Source of the DNA: Oribacterium sp. WCC10
GTDB taxonomy: Bacteria; Bacillota; Clostridia; Lachnospirales; Lachnospiraceae
Assembly: GCF_900113415.1 (NCBI RefSeq)
Contig: NZ_FOPH01000010.1
Coordinates: forward strand, 61,526 to 125,525
Reading direction: 5' to 3'
Length of the DNA: 64,000 nt
Every line of letters begins with the position of its first letter. Position 1 is the stretch's first letter. Below, piece by piece: positions 16,871-25,485 of the stretch. Both the position numbers and the translations under genes were made by a program. Under the pieces are notes generated by a model. The model saw nothing but the letters and a program-made list of their open reading frames with translations. It was not told the origin of the DNA and did no database searches.

Positions 16871-17004
16871 ACATACTTATAAAATATGAGTAACCACTAA
16901 ATACATAGTAGTAGTTTGAGTAATATAGATGACACCATTACATAAATTAAATCCAAATCACCATTCACAAATGCACTGAGATTCAAATATAAATATCGCT
17001 AAAA

Positions 17005-17037
17005 TAAAAAACCGGGCCTCACAAAGCCCGGTTTTTT
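17005..17037. terminator. Bidirectional terminator between convergent genes
   Basis: AAAACCGGGC and GCCCGGTTTT form a perfect stem with A/T runs on both sides, serving the glycosyltransferase-like gene (+) and the lipoprotein gene (-). Confidence 0.85.
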
Positions 17038-17047
17038 GCTGTTTATT

Positions 17048-17845
17048 TTATTTCACAACAGTAAACTCAATAACATCAGAATCTGAGTACTCTTTGTTTA
17101 ATCTCCGTAAAGGTGCATCATATTCCACAACACCGTTTTCACACGCATCCTGAACATGAATATCCGAATAGCTATGGTATGAAACATTTCCAGCCTTATC
17201 AAACTTTTCAGTTACTTCTTCATCAATCGCAAGTACTCCGTCATCTGTAACGGTATACTTTTTTGTTGAATGATGAGAAACAGCATAGAGATATCCCTCT
17301 GAAACAGCAAGGGGATTTGCCGAACCCCCGGATGTCACATAACCACAGTACAGAATCTTATCCCCATCTGCCATGTAAATATCAGCATCAACAGCTTCCA
17401 CAGTTTCTTTTTCCCCGAAGCTGATGGTCTTTGATGCCACTAAAAGAGTATCCGTATTTCCAAGCTTCACATTTGCATAGCCCATATCCTTTGAAAGCTT
17501 AGAGATTACCTGATCAAATGTTTTACATTCTGAAACATCCACGGGAATGTGTTCACCTTCATCGGGAGCATCAGTACCGGACTTGCTTGAAGCATCTAAG
17601 ATGGTCTCAGGGATACTCTGAAGCTCGTTTCCGGCAGGGCCGGTTTTATCTTCACTTTCCGCAGATTCAGAATGATCGGATGTCTCCGTGATAACTGATT
17701 TTACTGCTTCTTCTGTTTTTTCAATCTGCTTTGTTGTTTCTGCCTGTTCCGTTACGGCTTCCGGAATGTCTGTTGAATTACCGCATGCCCCAAGTGTAGC
17801 TGCAAAAATCATTGTCAGTGCCAAGGTTTGTAAATTCTTTTTCAT
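17048..17845 (-). CDS. Predicted lipoprotein of unknown function
   Basis: 265 residues. An N-terminal signal with lipobox (TMIFAATLGACGNS) predicts lipid anchoring to the outer face of the membrane. Residues about 25-95 are a Glu/Ser/Thr-rich low-complexity spacer (EQAETTKQIEKTEEAVK). The C-terminal ~150 residues form one domain beginning 'CKTFDQVISKLSKDMGYANVKLG', rich in beta-type pattern. No family is recognised. An SD-like GAGGAAAA lies upstream of the ATG. The relic at 17861 lies just upstream on the same strand. Confidence 0.75.
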   Translation of the reverse strand: MKKNLQTLALTMIFAATLGACGNSTDIPEAVTEQAETTKQIEKTEEAVKSVITETSDHSESAESEDKTGPAGNELQSIPETILDASSKSGTDAPDEGEHIPVDVSECKTFDQVISKLSKDMGYANVKLGNTDTLLVASKTISFGEKETVEAVDADIYMADGDKILYCGYVTSGGSANPLAVSEGYLYAVSHHSTKKYTVTDDGVLAIDEEVTEKFDKAGNVSYHSYSDIHVQDACENGVVEYDAPLRRLNKEYSDSDVIEFTVVK

Positions 17846-17860
17846 ATTTTGATTTTCCTC

Positions 17861-18112
17861 TTACTCCGAGACTTTCAACTTTTTGGCCATCTCCAGTTGC
17901 TCGTCTGTAGCATCAAGGAGTTTTCTGGCCATTTCCTCTGTGCCACCATTATCCAGTAATTTTCTTATGGACTTAAGAATACCCAGTTCAAGTCCCTCCT
18001 CCTTTATTCCATTCACAAAGGTTTTTTCATTAAATTCTGTTATACACATATCCGGTACCTCCGCCCTGTGGGCAAGCAAAAAATCTCGATAAAAGATTTC
18101 CGTTATTTCCAC
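17861..18112 (-). pseudogene. C-terminal remnant of an Rpn-family (PD-(D/E)XK) recombination-promoting nuclease
   Basis: 83 codons from a GTG (18112) with an in-frame stop just upstream. The sequence 'MCITEFNEKTFVNGIKEEG' followed by 'GILKSIRKLLDNGGT' and a helical Lys-rich end is the characteristic tail of Rpn/transposase_31-type proteins, normally about 300 residues long. The nuclease domain is missing, so it is a truncated mobile gene. Confidence 0.55.
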
Positions 18113-18203
18113 AATTCAAATTATACATGGTATTGAGTTTATACGAAACCCGATATCCTTTTCTAAACTTCTATTAATCAGAGGAAGCTTCTATAAAACA
18201 CTC

Positions 18204-18278
18204 AAAAAAAATCCCCTCGCCCCGGTTAGATATCAACCGTATAGTGCCAAAAAATGGCCGCAGGGAGAGGGAGATTTT
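18204..18278 (-). terminator. Terminator of the ribbon-helix-helix gene
   Basis: On the reverse strand AAAAAATC.CCCTC pairs with GAGGG.GATTTTTT across a ~48-base loop that can fold further (GCGGCC...), ending in eight T. Confidence 0.6.
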
Positions 18279-18494
18279 TTAATTTTCTTCTATTTCACAA
18301 TTTGCACAGGCATATTCCAAAAACATGGAAATCAGCTCATTTCTGCTATAGCCTGCCTGGTCTGAAATTTTAGTCAGATTCTCATATAGTTCTTCCCTCA
18401 AACGAATCGAAAAAACCTTATAACCATCATCACCCTTTGCCTTTGCTTTGGATTTTATAATAAGTTTATTATTTGTTATTGATATTCCTGCCAT
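18279..18494 (-). CDS. Small ribbon-helix-helix-like DNA-binding protein
   Basis: 71 residues from ATG 18494, preceded on its strand by AAAAGGAG at good spacing; the upstream ATG at 18554 has no SD. After a basic N terminus (KLIIKSKAKAKG), 'YKVFSIRLREELYENLTKIS' and 'AGYSRNELISMFLEYA' give the beta strand and two helices of an Arc/CopG fold. Such proteins repress their own or neighbouring genes. It is divergent from the SPFH gene, whose leader contains a perfect 9-base inverted repeat (18723-18748) that could be its operator. Confidence 0.65.
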   Translation of the reverse strand: MAGISITNNKLIIKSKAKAKGDDGYKVFSIRLREELYENLTKISDQAGYSRNELISMFLEYACANCEIEEN

Positions 18495-18722
18495 GATATG
18501 AACTCCTTTTAACAGGAATTTTAAACTTAAATTATAATATATTGATATGCTCATTTGGCTTATATTTAATATGTTATCGCCGATGTTATTCTCATAACAT
18601 ATTATTTGTTCATTCTCATTTATGTCTTACACTAACGAAAACTTAAATCAGCGACTTGCATGAAAAAATATTATAAAAAAGGCTTTTAAAAAGCTGTTTG
18701 GATTTACATCTGTATTTCAAAA

Positions 18723-18748
18723 ATAAACGTACGTAATCATACGTTTAT
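18723..18748. promoter_or_regulatory. 9-bp inverted repeat before the SPFH gene
   Basis: ATAAACGTA (18723-18731) and TACGTTTAT (18740-18748) are perfect inverted arms 8 bases apart, ending about 20 bases before the start codon. It could be an operator or an RNA hairpin near the SD. Confidence 0.45.
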
Positions 18749-18768
18749 AGGAGATGAGGAGCGTTATT

Positions 18769-19812
18769 ATGGCAATAATAGATGTTGTTCGTTTTGATGG
18801 TTTAAGAAGTCGTGATTGGCTTATTTACAAATATCCATCAGAATCGTTGGTTTTAGGAACACAACTTATAGTTCAGGAAGGTCAAATTGCTTTATTTGTC
18901 AACCACGGACGAATGGGAGATTTGTTTTATCCCGGAACATATACATTAACCACTGAAAATCTCCCTATATTGAAGGGAATTGTAAACTTACCCTTTGGAG
19001 GAAGAACTCCTTTCAGCGCAGAAGTTTACTTTATCAATACAACTGTACGTCTCGATATAACCTGGGGAACTATTGACCCTATCCAGCTTATTGATCCTAA
19101 ATACTATGTAAAACTCAGAATCAGATCATTTGGTCAAATGGGACTTAGTGTTTTCGATGCCCCCTATCTTTTCAGGTCCGTCATAGGTGGTATGCAACAG
19201 GCTGACATAGTGAAATTTGACAAGGTCAAAGAATACTTCAGAGGAATTTTGGTACTTAAAGTTAAATCCTATATTGCTAATACTATTATCTCCGATGGTA
19301 TTTCTGCATTGGAAATTTCAGCAAAAATGGAAGAGATTTCCGAAAAGGTCAAAGAACAACTTAGTCCCGAATTTGAAAAATATGGATTTAAAGTTACTAA
19401 CTTTTTTATTCAATCAATCAATTTCCCGGATGAAGATTTCGAAAAGATCAATAAGATTCTCGAAAATAAAGCTGAATTTGAAATTATGGGCGATGATAGG
19501 TATGTAACTAAAAGATCCTTTGATGTATATGAAGGCGCTGCAAACAATAAAAATGGAGTTGCGGGCGCTTTTGCCGCGGGTGGAATAGGTTTGGGCGCTG
19601 CAATGAATCTCGGTGCTTCCATGGGACAAACAATTGGAAATCCTATTAGCAGAGGTGATACGAAAGTATGTGTTCAATGCGGCAATAGAATCCCTGGTAA
19701 TTCCAGGTTCTGTCCTCAGTGCGGTTTCAGTTACAATCAAACAACCTGTGAATGTGGTAATACATTAGCACCTGGAACAAAATTCTGTCCTCAATGCGGG
19801 AAGAGAGTATGA
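18769..19812 (+). CDS. SPFH-domain protein with C-terminal double zinc ribbon (YdjI-like)
   Basis: 347 residues from ATG 18769 (GAGGAG upstream). Residues about 20-250 form an SPFH/band-7 domain (QLIVQEGQIALFVNHGRM ... FFIQSINFPDEDFEKI), as in Bacillus YdjI and the 'virion core protein' group, linked to membrane-stress assemblies. A Gly/Ala-rich linker (GAFAAGGIGLGAAMNLG) leads to two zinc ribbons: CVQCG...CPQCG and CECG...CPQCG. No membrane helix is seen, so recruitment to the membrane must use partners. The next genes also carry zinc ribbons or membrane helices, implying one envelope-associated cluster. Confidence 0.82.
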   Translation: MAIIDVVRFDGLRSRDWLIYKYPSESLVLGTQLIVQEGQIALFVNHGRMGDLFYPGTYTLTTENLPILKGIVNLPFGGRTPFSAEVYFINTTVRLDITWGTIDPIQLIDPKYYVKLRIRSFGQMGLSVFDAPYLFRSVIGGMQQADIVKFDKVKEYFRGILVLKVKSYIANTIISDGISALEISAKMEEISEKVKEQLSPEFEKYGFKVTNFFIQSINFPDEDFEKINKILENKAEFEIMGDDRYVTKRSFDVYEGAANNKNGVAGAFAAGGIGLGAAMNLGASMGQTIGNPISRGDTKVCVQCGNRIPGNSRFCPQCGFSYNQTTCECGNTLAPGTKFCPQCGKRV

Positions 19813-19860
19813 ATAAACCTTATTTTATAATTTCACCATTTTAAAGAAAGGAATCTTATC

Positions 19861-20271
19861 ATGGCAGAAAACAAATGTCCACAATGTGGAGCACCTATTG
19901 ATCCAAGCGCCACTGAATGCAAGTATTGCGGTGAGAAACTGGTTCATCAACAGATATCACAATCTCAACCTCAACCCACTTATATAGTTGATCAGAGACC
20001 TATTCCACAACCACAAATGAGACCAAACTATGTGAGTGGAATTAGTCCCTACTGGCCGATTAAGAGTAAAACCACCGCAGGTGTACTGGCTATATTCTTA
20101 GGCAGTTTTGGCGCACATAAATTTTATCTGGGAAAAACAGGAATGGGGGTACTTTATCTTTTGTTCTGTTGGACTTATATTCCCGGAATAATTAGTTTAA
20201 TCGAAGGAATAATATATCTGTGTTCAAATGATGAAAACTTCCAGTTGAAACATCATGTGAGGTTACAATGA
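19861..20271 (+). CDS. Zinc-ribbon TM2-domain membrane protein
   Basis: 136 residues. N-terminal zinc ribbon (CPQCGAPIDPSATECKYCG), a Gln/Pro-rich linker, then a TM2 domain: 'KSKTTAGVLAIFLGSFGAHKFYLG' and 'GMGVLYLLFCWTYIPGIISLIEGI', with the conserved Asp/Glu between two helices. TM2 proteins are small membrane proteins of unknown function. The first 30 residues are nearly the same as those of the YARHG protein at 21143. AAAGGAA precedes the ATG 48 bases after the SPFH gene; the stop overlaps the start of a 36-residue membrane peptide. Confidence 0.85.
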   Translation: MAENKCPQCGAPIDPSATECKYCGEKLVHQQISQSQPQPTYIVDQRPIPQPQMRPNYVSGISPYWPIKSKTTAGVLAIFLGSFGAHKFYLGKTGMGVLYLLFCWTYIPGIISLIEGIIYLCSNDENFQLKHHVRLQ

Positions 20272-20378
20272 AACTCTTAATTAAAATCTTCAAGATATTA
20301 TATTGGCTTCTTATGTCTTGTCTGTTTCTATATTTTCTATGGAAAAGTCATAGGATAAGTGAATTAAATCATATATAA
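20268..20378 (+). CDS. 36-residue membrane peptide
   Basis: The ATG overlaps the stop of the TM2 gene (ATGA), with GTGAGG upstream, which suggests translational coupling. The product opens with Lys/Leu/Ile (KLLIKIFKILYWLLMSC), has one strongly hydrophobic helix (about 5-25) and a short polar tail (WKSHRISELNHI). No family is recognised. The tight overlap and composition argue for a real gene. Confidence 0.5.
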   Translation: MKLLIKIFKILYWLLMSCLFLYFLWKSHRISELNHI

Positions 20379-20417
20379 CCCTCGATTAAAGCATATCCGA
20401 AATACATGGAGGAGACT

Positions 20418-21002
20418 ATGAACGCACTAAGAAAATACATATTATGCCTGACGGCATTCATTATTATTTTTAGTATGACTGCCTTGGCTAATACCCCCTA
20501 CATCACTATGAATACTTGGGACGAGGCGTATTATGAGCATGCTTCCATAACCGGAATTGATCAGTACACTGGAAATGTATTATGGAATACCTATTTAGGA
20601 ACAGCTCCTATGACTGAAGCTTCTAGCGGCACTTATTTAGGCATACATAATGGATTTGCATACGCTGTATTTGATGGTTCGGTTTATATTCTTGACCCAC
20701 AGACAGGAACAATCCTAATTAAAAATTCTGATTTTGGAGGATCATGTTCTGCATATACATTCAGCTCATCCGGAAAACTTTATATGAGTGGATGGTATGG
20801 TCCTGATTTTTACATACTTAACACAGACGGGACTACATTAAGCAGAGTTAATTCTATAAACAGTCAATATGCCTGGCCGGAATCTCTAAGTTTCTCATCA
20901 GGTAATGATATCATACTCACATATGGTCTAAATAATACCTACGGAGAAGGGTATTATCCCGTAAAGTTTGATGTAACGAAGTATTTTGGAATTATTGAGT
21001 AG
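20418..21002 (+). CDS. Secreted protein with PQQ-like beta-propeller repeats, short
   Basis: 194 residues from ATG 20418 (GGAGGA upstream, which itself overlaps an earlier ATG at 20406). A signal peptide with cleavage after TALA (IFSMTALANTPY) directs export. The rest has blades of the quinoprotein/PQQ type: 'DQYTGNVLWNTYLG', 'GSVYILDPQTGTILIK' and 'YILNTDGTTLSRV'. With about three blades it is too short for a full propeller, so it either oligomerises or is a truncated relative. It sits between two zinc-ribbon genes and ends before a strong hairpin. Confidence 0.65.
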   Translation: MNALRKYILCLTAFIIIFSMTALANTPYITMNTWDEAYYEHASITGIDQYTGNVLWNTYLGTAPMTEASSGTYLGIHNGFAYAVFDGSVYILDPQTGTILIKNSDFGGSCSAYTFSSSGKLYMSGWYGPDFYILNTDGTTLSRVNSINSQYAWPESLSFSSGNDIILTYGLNNTYGEGYYPVKFDVTKYFGIIE

Positions 21003-21050
21003 TGGTAAAAAGTTCCTCTAGTAACTTTTACTAATTATAACCAACAAAGA

Positions 21051-21098
21051 TATACCTGAATTATTCACGCATCTGAATAATTCAGGTATATGCTGTTT
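21051..21098 (+). terminator. Strong hairpin/terminator after the PQQ-like gene
   Basis: TATACCTGAATTATTCA (21051-21067) pairs perfectly over 17 bp with 21074-21090; the loop is CGCATC. The T tract after it is interrupted, so termination is likely but not certain. Confidence 0.65.
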
Positions 21099-21142
21099 AT
21101 TATAATGTTCTCATCATACAGCATTTAAATAAGGAGTTTGCC

Positions 21143-22576
21143 ATGACAGAAAACAAATGTCCTGAATGTGGTGCACCTAATGAGCCAAATGCAACTGAAT
21201 GTAAGTATTGTGGCGAAAAGCTGGTTCATCAGAAGACACACCAATCCAATAATACAGTTGATTCAAATCGTATTCATCAATCTGATGAACTACAAAATCA
21301 TATTAAAAGACTTAGTGATCGTCCATTCGTCTATATCTTACTTTCTTTACTGGTGATTGTTATTTTTTTATTGTTTTCTTCCAGCTTTTCACGCTCAAAA
21401 AATACTATAGCGGATAGCATACAGGAATCTACCATTGATAATGATAATTCACCCTTAGCGGATTACGAAGAATCCTCGGATTTAAAAAACAATATATCAC
21501 ATAAAGATGGCTTGAATTCTTCTCTATCAGCCGTTGATTCATCAAACTTTATAGGTGTGTGGGGCCGTTATGGGGGACTTCGCTATGAACTAGCTATAGA
21601 AAAAAATGGGAATTTCTATATAGTTAGATCATCCGGTTCTTCCGGGTGGAATAGTGGTTTTAGGTCCGAAATGACATGTACCTTTAATAACGACAGACTC
21701 GAATTTAATGACGGCACCTTAACCTCCTACCGTCTCGGCGAAGATCCCAAAAATGATGGGGAAGCCTCTATTGTAGAGTATTCAAATGAAAAAGGATTTC
21801 TCTATTTATGTGCCCCAGAAGAAGTAGATAGCTTTTATGCCAGATTCAATGATTATTATATTAATTGTTTAGCACAAGAGTGGGATGAATCTGGAAATCC
21901 CAGTGGTAATGGTCCCTATTTGCTTTTAATCGAGGAACCTGTAGAAGCCCTTGCTTCTTCCGAATATGTCATCTGGTATAGTTCACAAATAGAGCTATCC
22001 GAAGACGATGTTAGTTTCTTGAGTGATGCTGATAAACGTATTGCCGTTAATGAAATCTACGCCCGACACGGAAGAAAATTTAACGATTCGGAACTCCAAC
22101 AACATTTTAATCAATGCAGCTGGTACAGAGGCACCGTTGAGCCGGCAAGTTTCAATGAAAATGTGCTTTCCGCAACTGAGAAATATAATATACAACTCCT
22201 GGCCCCGGCAAATGGTCAGAATGTTTCAGCAATGAAAGATCCTGCCGGAATATATGTCGAAGATGGGGGCGTGTATATGGTTACCGGTGACAGAGATGGC
22301 CCTTTAACCGGTTATGTTGAAATAACAAATAATATTTATGGCACCTATGATGTTTGGGTAGCAGAAAGCTATAAAGGCTCTCCCAATGGAAGTGTTGAGA
22401 CGATTTCTGCAAATACACCGTTTTATATTACTTCATATTACAAGGGATATTCATCTACCCGCGCACTGATATTTGATGGTTACGACACCATTACTGTGGC
22501 AGATGAATACCAAAATGTGAACGTATATCACAGGATAACCGATGACATTAAAAATCATATCAATTACGGCTATTGA
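21143..22576 (+). CDS. Zinc-ribbon, single-TM protein with extracytoplasmic YARHG domain
   Basis: 477 residues. Cytoplasmic zinc ribbon (CPECGAPNEPNATECKYCG), one membrane helix at about 65-83 (FVYILLSLLVIVIFLLF), then a long outer region. Residues about 125-250 form a beta-rich domain (FIGVWGRYGGLRYELAIEKNG); about 285-350 is a YARHG domain (AVNEIYARHGRKFND ... SWYRGTVEPASF), a peptidoglycan-linked extracytoplasmic module; a further beta domain ends the protein. AGGAG precedes the ATG. The near-identical ribbon in the TM2 protein suggests they dock to the same partner, perhaps the SPFH protein. Confidence 0.82.
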   Translation: MTENKCPECGAPNEPNATECKYCGEKLVHQKTHQSNNTVDSNRIHQSDELQNHIKRLSDRPFVYILLSLLVIVIFLLFSSSFSRSKNTIADSIQESTIDNDNSPLADYEESSDLKNNISHKDGLNSSLSAVDSSNFIGVWGRYGGLRYELAIEKNGNFYIVRSSGSSGWNSGFRSEMTCTFNNDRLEFNDGTLTSYRLGEDPKNDGEASIVEYSNEKGFLYLCAPEEVDSFYARFNDYYINCLAQEWDESGNPSGNGPYLLLIEEPVEALASSEYVIWYSSQIELSEDDVSFLSDADKRIAVNEIYARHGRKFNDSELQQHFNQCSWYRGTVEPASFNENVLSATEKYNIQLLAPANGQNVSAMKDPAGIYVEDGGVYMVTGDRDGPLTGYVEITNNIYGTYDVWVAESYKGSPNGSVETISANTPFYITSYYKGYSSTRALIFDGYDTITVADEYQNVNVYHRITDDIKNHINYGY

Positions 22577-22748
22577 AAATCGATGTTTTTACGCTTAGCA
22601 TTTTTTCTATATTCCCCTCGGATCCGCTTAAGATCCGGGAGCGTTTGATTGTATCGAACCTTTATTGCTTCCGTGGTGCGTTGTGAGGGCATGGGAATTA
22701 TGCTAGTATTAGCATAGATATCGAAGATCTGATACGAGGTATATTCAC

Positions 22749-24419
22749 ATGTTAAAAACAGTGGGATTAGGTATACAGAATTTTGAAAAGGTTATACGAG
22801 CAAATGCCTTTTATATTGATAAAACTAAATTCATATCCGAATGGTGGAGAAGCGAGGATGATGTCACTTTAATCACCCGGCCCAGGCGCTTCGGAAAAAC
22901 CCTTATGCTTAGTACTGTGGAGGAGTTTTTCTCTGCAAGAAAGAAAGACAATGAGGAACTCTTTAAAGGATTAAACATTTCCAATGATGCTGAGCTCATG
23001 AAAGAGTGCGGCAAGTGGCCGGTGATCTTTATTACCTTTGCCGGTGTTAAATCCGGTAGCTATAAAAGCGCAGTTACAAAATTCAACATTATGTTCAATC
23101 AAATGCGTTCGGAACTGTCTTTTCTTAAGGAGAGTCTCGATGCTTCTGACCTTGATTTTTATAACAAAATATCTATAGACATGGATGCCGATATTACGGC
23201 AAACTGCATAAATAACTTTTGCAAGTGGCTCAGTGATTATTACGGTAAAAAGGTCATTATCCTGATTGATGAATATGACACTCCCATGCAGGAAGCCTAT
23301 GTAAACGGATACTGGGATGAACTGGTTGGATTTATAAGGAATATGTTCAATTCTACCCTGAAAACAAATCCATATCTTGGGAGAGCGCTGCTTACGGGAA
23401 TCACAAGAGTCAGCCGTGAATCATTGTTTTCAGACTTAAACAACCTCAAAATGGTTACTATTTCTTCTGAAAAGTATGCAGATTGTTTTGGATTTACGGA
23501 AGAAGAAGTGTTTGAAGCATTAGACGCTTATGGCTACGGTGAAGAAAAAGAGAAAGTAAAGGCATGGTATGACGGATTTAAGTTCGGAAATACCGAAGAT
23601 ATATATAATCCCTGGTCCATCATCTCATTTCTTCAGGAAGGTAAGTACGATTCTTACTGGGCAAATACCAGTTCAAACTCGCTGATCTCAAAACTTGTAA
23701 GAGAAGGAAGCGTTGAGATAAAGAAATCCTTCGAGAACCTGCTGCAGGGAGGAAATATAGAAACAGAGATAGATGAGCAGCTTGTTTACGGAGAAATGGA
23801 AGGAAATGAAAAAGCTATATGGAGTCTTCTGTTTGCAAGCGGATATCTGAAGCCGTTGTCAGTGGTTGGTGAAGGCAACAAGGCCATGTATTGTCTTAAG
23901 CTCACAAATCACGAGGTACGGGACAGCTTTGATTTGCTTGTCAGAAGATGGTTCGAAAATGTGGGATCAAATTACAGTTATTTCGTGAAAGGTCTCCTTG
24001 AGGGCAACATCGATGACATGATGGATACCCTGTCAGAAATCTGTGAGGATATGATCAGTTCCTTTGATGGCAGCGGAAGAGCTGCTCCTGAAAATTTCTA
24101 CCACGGTCTTGTGATAGGTCTTCTGGTTGAACTAAGAGACAGATACGAAATAAAATCAAACCGTGAAAGCGGTCTTGGTCGATATGATGTGATGCTCCGT
24201 CCAAAGGATAAAAAAGACAATGCTGTCATCATTGAGTTTAAGTCAAAGCGCAGAAGCGAAAAAGAAGAATCACTTGATGAGCTTTGTGATATGGCATTGA
24301 AACAGATTAATGATAAGAAGTATGAGAGCGAGCTCCTTTCAGCCGGCTATGAAAAAAACAAGATAAAAAAGTTTGCCTTTGCTTTCGAAGGAAAGGAACT
24401 TCTGATAAAAGAGGGGTGA
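22749..24419 (+). CDS. AAA-ATPase-like protein with C-terminal PD-(D/E)XK nuclease domain (DUF1703)
   Basis: 556 residues. N-terminal AAA-ATPase_like domain: 'FYIDKTKFISEWW', Walker A variant RPRRFGKTLMLST and Walker B VIILIDEYDTPMQEAY, then 'GRALLTGITRVSRESLFSDLNN'. The C-terminal PDDEXK_9 domain has the acidic residue in GRYDVMLRP and the EFK motif in AVIIEFKSKR. This abundant family in Clostridia and Bacteroides is of unsettled function, with proposed links to mobile or defence elements. The gene has its own terminator. Related C-terminal relics occur at 13157. Confidence 0.9.
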   Translation: MLKTVGLGIQNFEKVIRANAFYIDKTKFISEWWRSEDDVTLITRPRRFGKTLMLSTVEEFFSARKKDNEELFKGLNISNDAELMKECGKWPVIFITFAGVKSGSYKSAVTKFNIMFNQMRSELSFLKESLDASDLDFYNKISIDMDADITANCINNFCKWLSDYYGKKVIILIDEYDTPMQEAYVNGYWDELVGFIRNMFNSTLKTNPYLGRALLTGITRVSRESLFSDLNNLKMVTISSEKYADCFGFTEEEVFEALDAYGYGEEKEKVKAWYDGFKFGNTEDIYNPWSIISFLQEGKYDSYWANTSSNSLISKLVREGSVEIKKSFENLLQGGNIETEIDEQLVYGEMEGNEKAIWSLLFASGYLKPLSVVGEGNKAMYCLKLTNHEVRDSFDLLVRRWFENVGSNYSYFVKGLLEGNIDDMMDTLSEICEDMISSFDGSGRAAPENFYHGLVIGLLVELRDRYEIKSNRESGLGRYDVMLRPKDKKDNAVIIEFKSKRRSEKEESLDELCDMALKQINDKKYESELLSAGYEKNKIKKFAFAFEGKELLIKEG

Positions 24420-24435
24420 TTTTTACACCATCTAA

Positions 24436-24474
24436 CAAAACCTACCAAGGGAAAATTCCCGGGTAGGTTTTTGT
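24436..24474 (+). terminator. Terminator after the AAA-ATPase gene
   Basis: AAAACCTACC and GGTAGGTTTTT arms with an inner GGGAA/TTCCC stem, followed by T residues. Confidence 0.8.
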
Positions 24475-24500
24475 TATGAAACTATCCTGTCAAAGCTTTT

Positions 24501-24690
24501 TTATCCTTCCGTCTTCGCCTGAATAAATTCCCTGGGAGAAACTCCGGTCACTTTTTTAAATACCTTTGAGAAGTAGTAGGCTGATTCAAACCCCAAAGCA
24601 TCCGCCACTTCATAGACTTTCATATCATCGGAGAGAAGCATCTTCTTTGCATGCTCGATCTTTCTTGTGTAAACGTACTCGGAGAAGCCT
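24501..24690 (-). pseudogene. AraC-family regulator, C-terminal HTH remnant
   Basis: The reverse strand encodes the second half of an AraC DNA-binding domain: 'YVYTRKIEHAKKMLLSDD', 'YEVADALGFESAYYFSKVFK' and 'VTGVSPREFIQ', ending at TAA (24503-24501). Nothing of the upstream HTH or sensor domain remains; the frame breaks near 24690, where plus-strand sequence reading FAVLDDEIMTLGQTILMKN-stop, from an unidentified gene end, is joined. From 24755 to 24900 no gene is seen. Confidence 0.7.
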
Positions 24691-24900
24691 ATTATTTGCC
24701 GTTTTGGATGATGAAATCATGACATTAGGCCAGACCATTCTAATGAAAAACTGATTAACTCAGTTTTTTCTTACCTGATATTTTTTAACTGCGTACTTGA
24801 TAAGTTTTTCATACCGTGTATACTAAGATTATCAATTAAATAGTGCGCAACCTAAAGCGCATTAACATTTATACACAGACTCCCGGGTAAAATGATATTA

Positions 24901-24974
24901 TGACGTGAGTATCAAAAGTATTAACCACTCACCGATTAGCGCCAACGCACACATTCGTGTGCAATGTGCTGCAT
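24901..24974 (+). repeat. Intergenic two-hairpin repeat, copy A (before trxA)
   Basis: TGACGTGAGTATCAAAAGTA, then a CACTCAC arm, GATTAGCGCCAAC, the hairpin GCACAC-ATTC-GTGTGC and GTGCTGC. It ends 45 bases before the thioredoxin start. It is the first of about eleven related elements up to 54.1 kb. Confidence 0.8.
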
Positions 24975-25018
24975 ATTTTCCCGGATCATAATCAAAGTAA
25001 AAAACGGAGGATATAAAC

Positions 25019-25339
25019 ATGGAATACAAGTTCACAAAGGATAATTACACAAAGGAAGTTTTAGAGAGCGACGTACCTGTAATGATTGACTTTTATGCAG
25101 ACTGGTGCGGACCTTGCAAGATGATGATGCCTATCGTTGAGGCTCTTGCAGAAGAGTACGACGGAAAGATCAAGATCGGTAAGGTTAACTCTGATGAGGA
25201 GATGGAACTCGCAACAACTTTCGGTGTACGCAGCATCCCTTCATTCTTCTTCATTAAGGGCGGCAAGGTTGTAGACAATGTTGTCGGCGCACTTCCCAAG
25301 GAGGCTCTTGAAGAGAAGCTTAACGGCCTTCTCGGATGA
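25019..25339 (+). CDS. trxA: Thioredoxin
   Basis: 106 residues, standard size. Redox site W29-C30-G-P-C33 (DFYADWCGPCKMMMP); the cis-Pro loop is GVRSIPSFFFIKGG. It reduces protein disulfides in the cytoplasm using thioredoxin reductase, which is not in this window. GGAGG precedes the ATG. The leader contains repeat copy A, so expression could be shaped by that element. Confidence 0.95.
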   Translation: MEYKFTKDNYTKEVLESDVPVMIDFYADWCGPCKMMMPIVEALAEEYDGKIKIGKVNSDEEMELATTFGVRSIPSFFFIKGGKVVDNVVGALPKEALEEKLNGLLG

Positions 25340-25422
25340 TATAGACTCAGCACCGATATCGCAAAAGAGTGATGTACTCCTTGATTCTGCTTTACAAAAC
25401 ATGACATACATATCACATAAGT

Positions 25423-25446
25423 TGACGTGAGTATCAAAAGCATACT
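25423..25446 (+). repeat. Intergenic repeat, truncated copy B
   Basis: TGACGTGAGTATCAAAAGCA, the first arm only, between trxA and the ferredoxin gene. The sequence diverges before the CACTCAC arm. Confidence 0.55.
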
Positions 25447-25485
25447 CGGACAGCCACAGGAGTTTCACTTCACATGATTATTTCA

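Noticed and set aside
24566..24754. 62-codon plus-strand frame over the AraC relic
   Set aside because: Most of it is the antisense of the AraC fragment; only the last ~20 codons look protein-like and they cannot be assigned.
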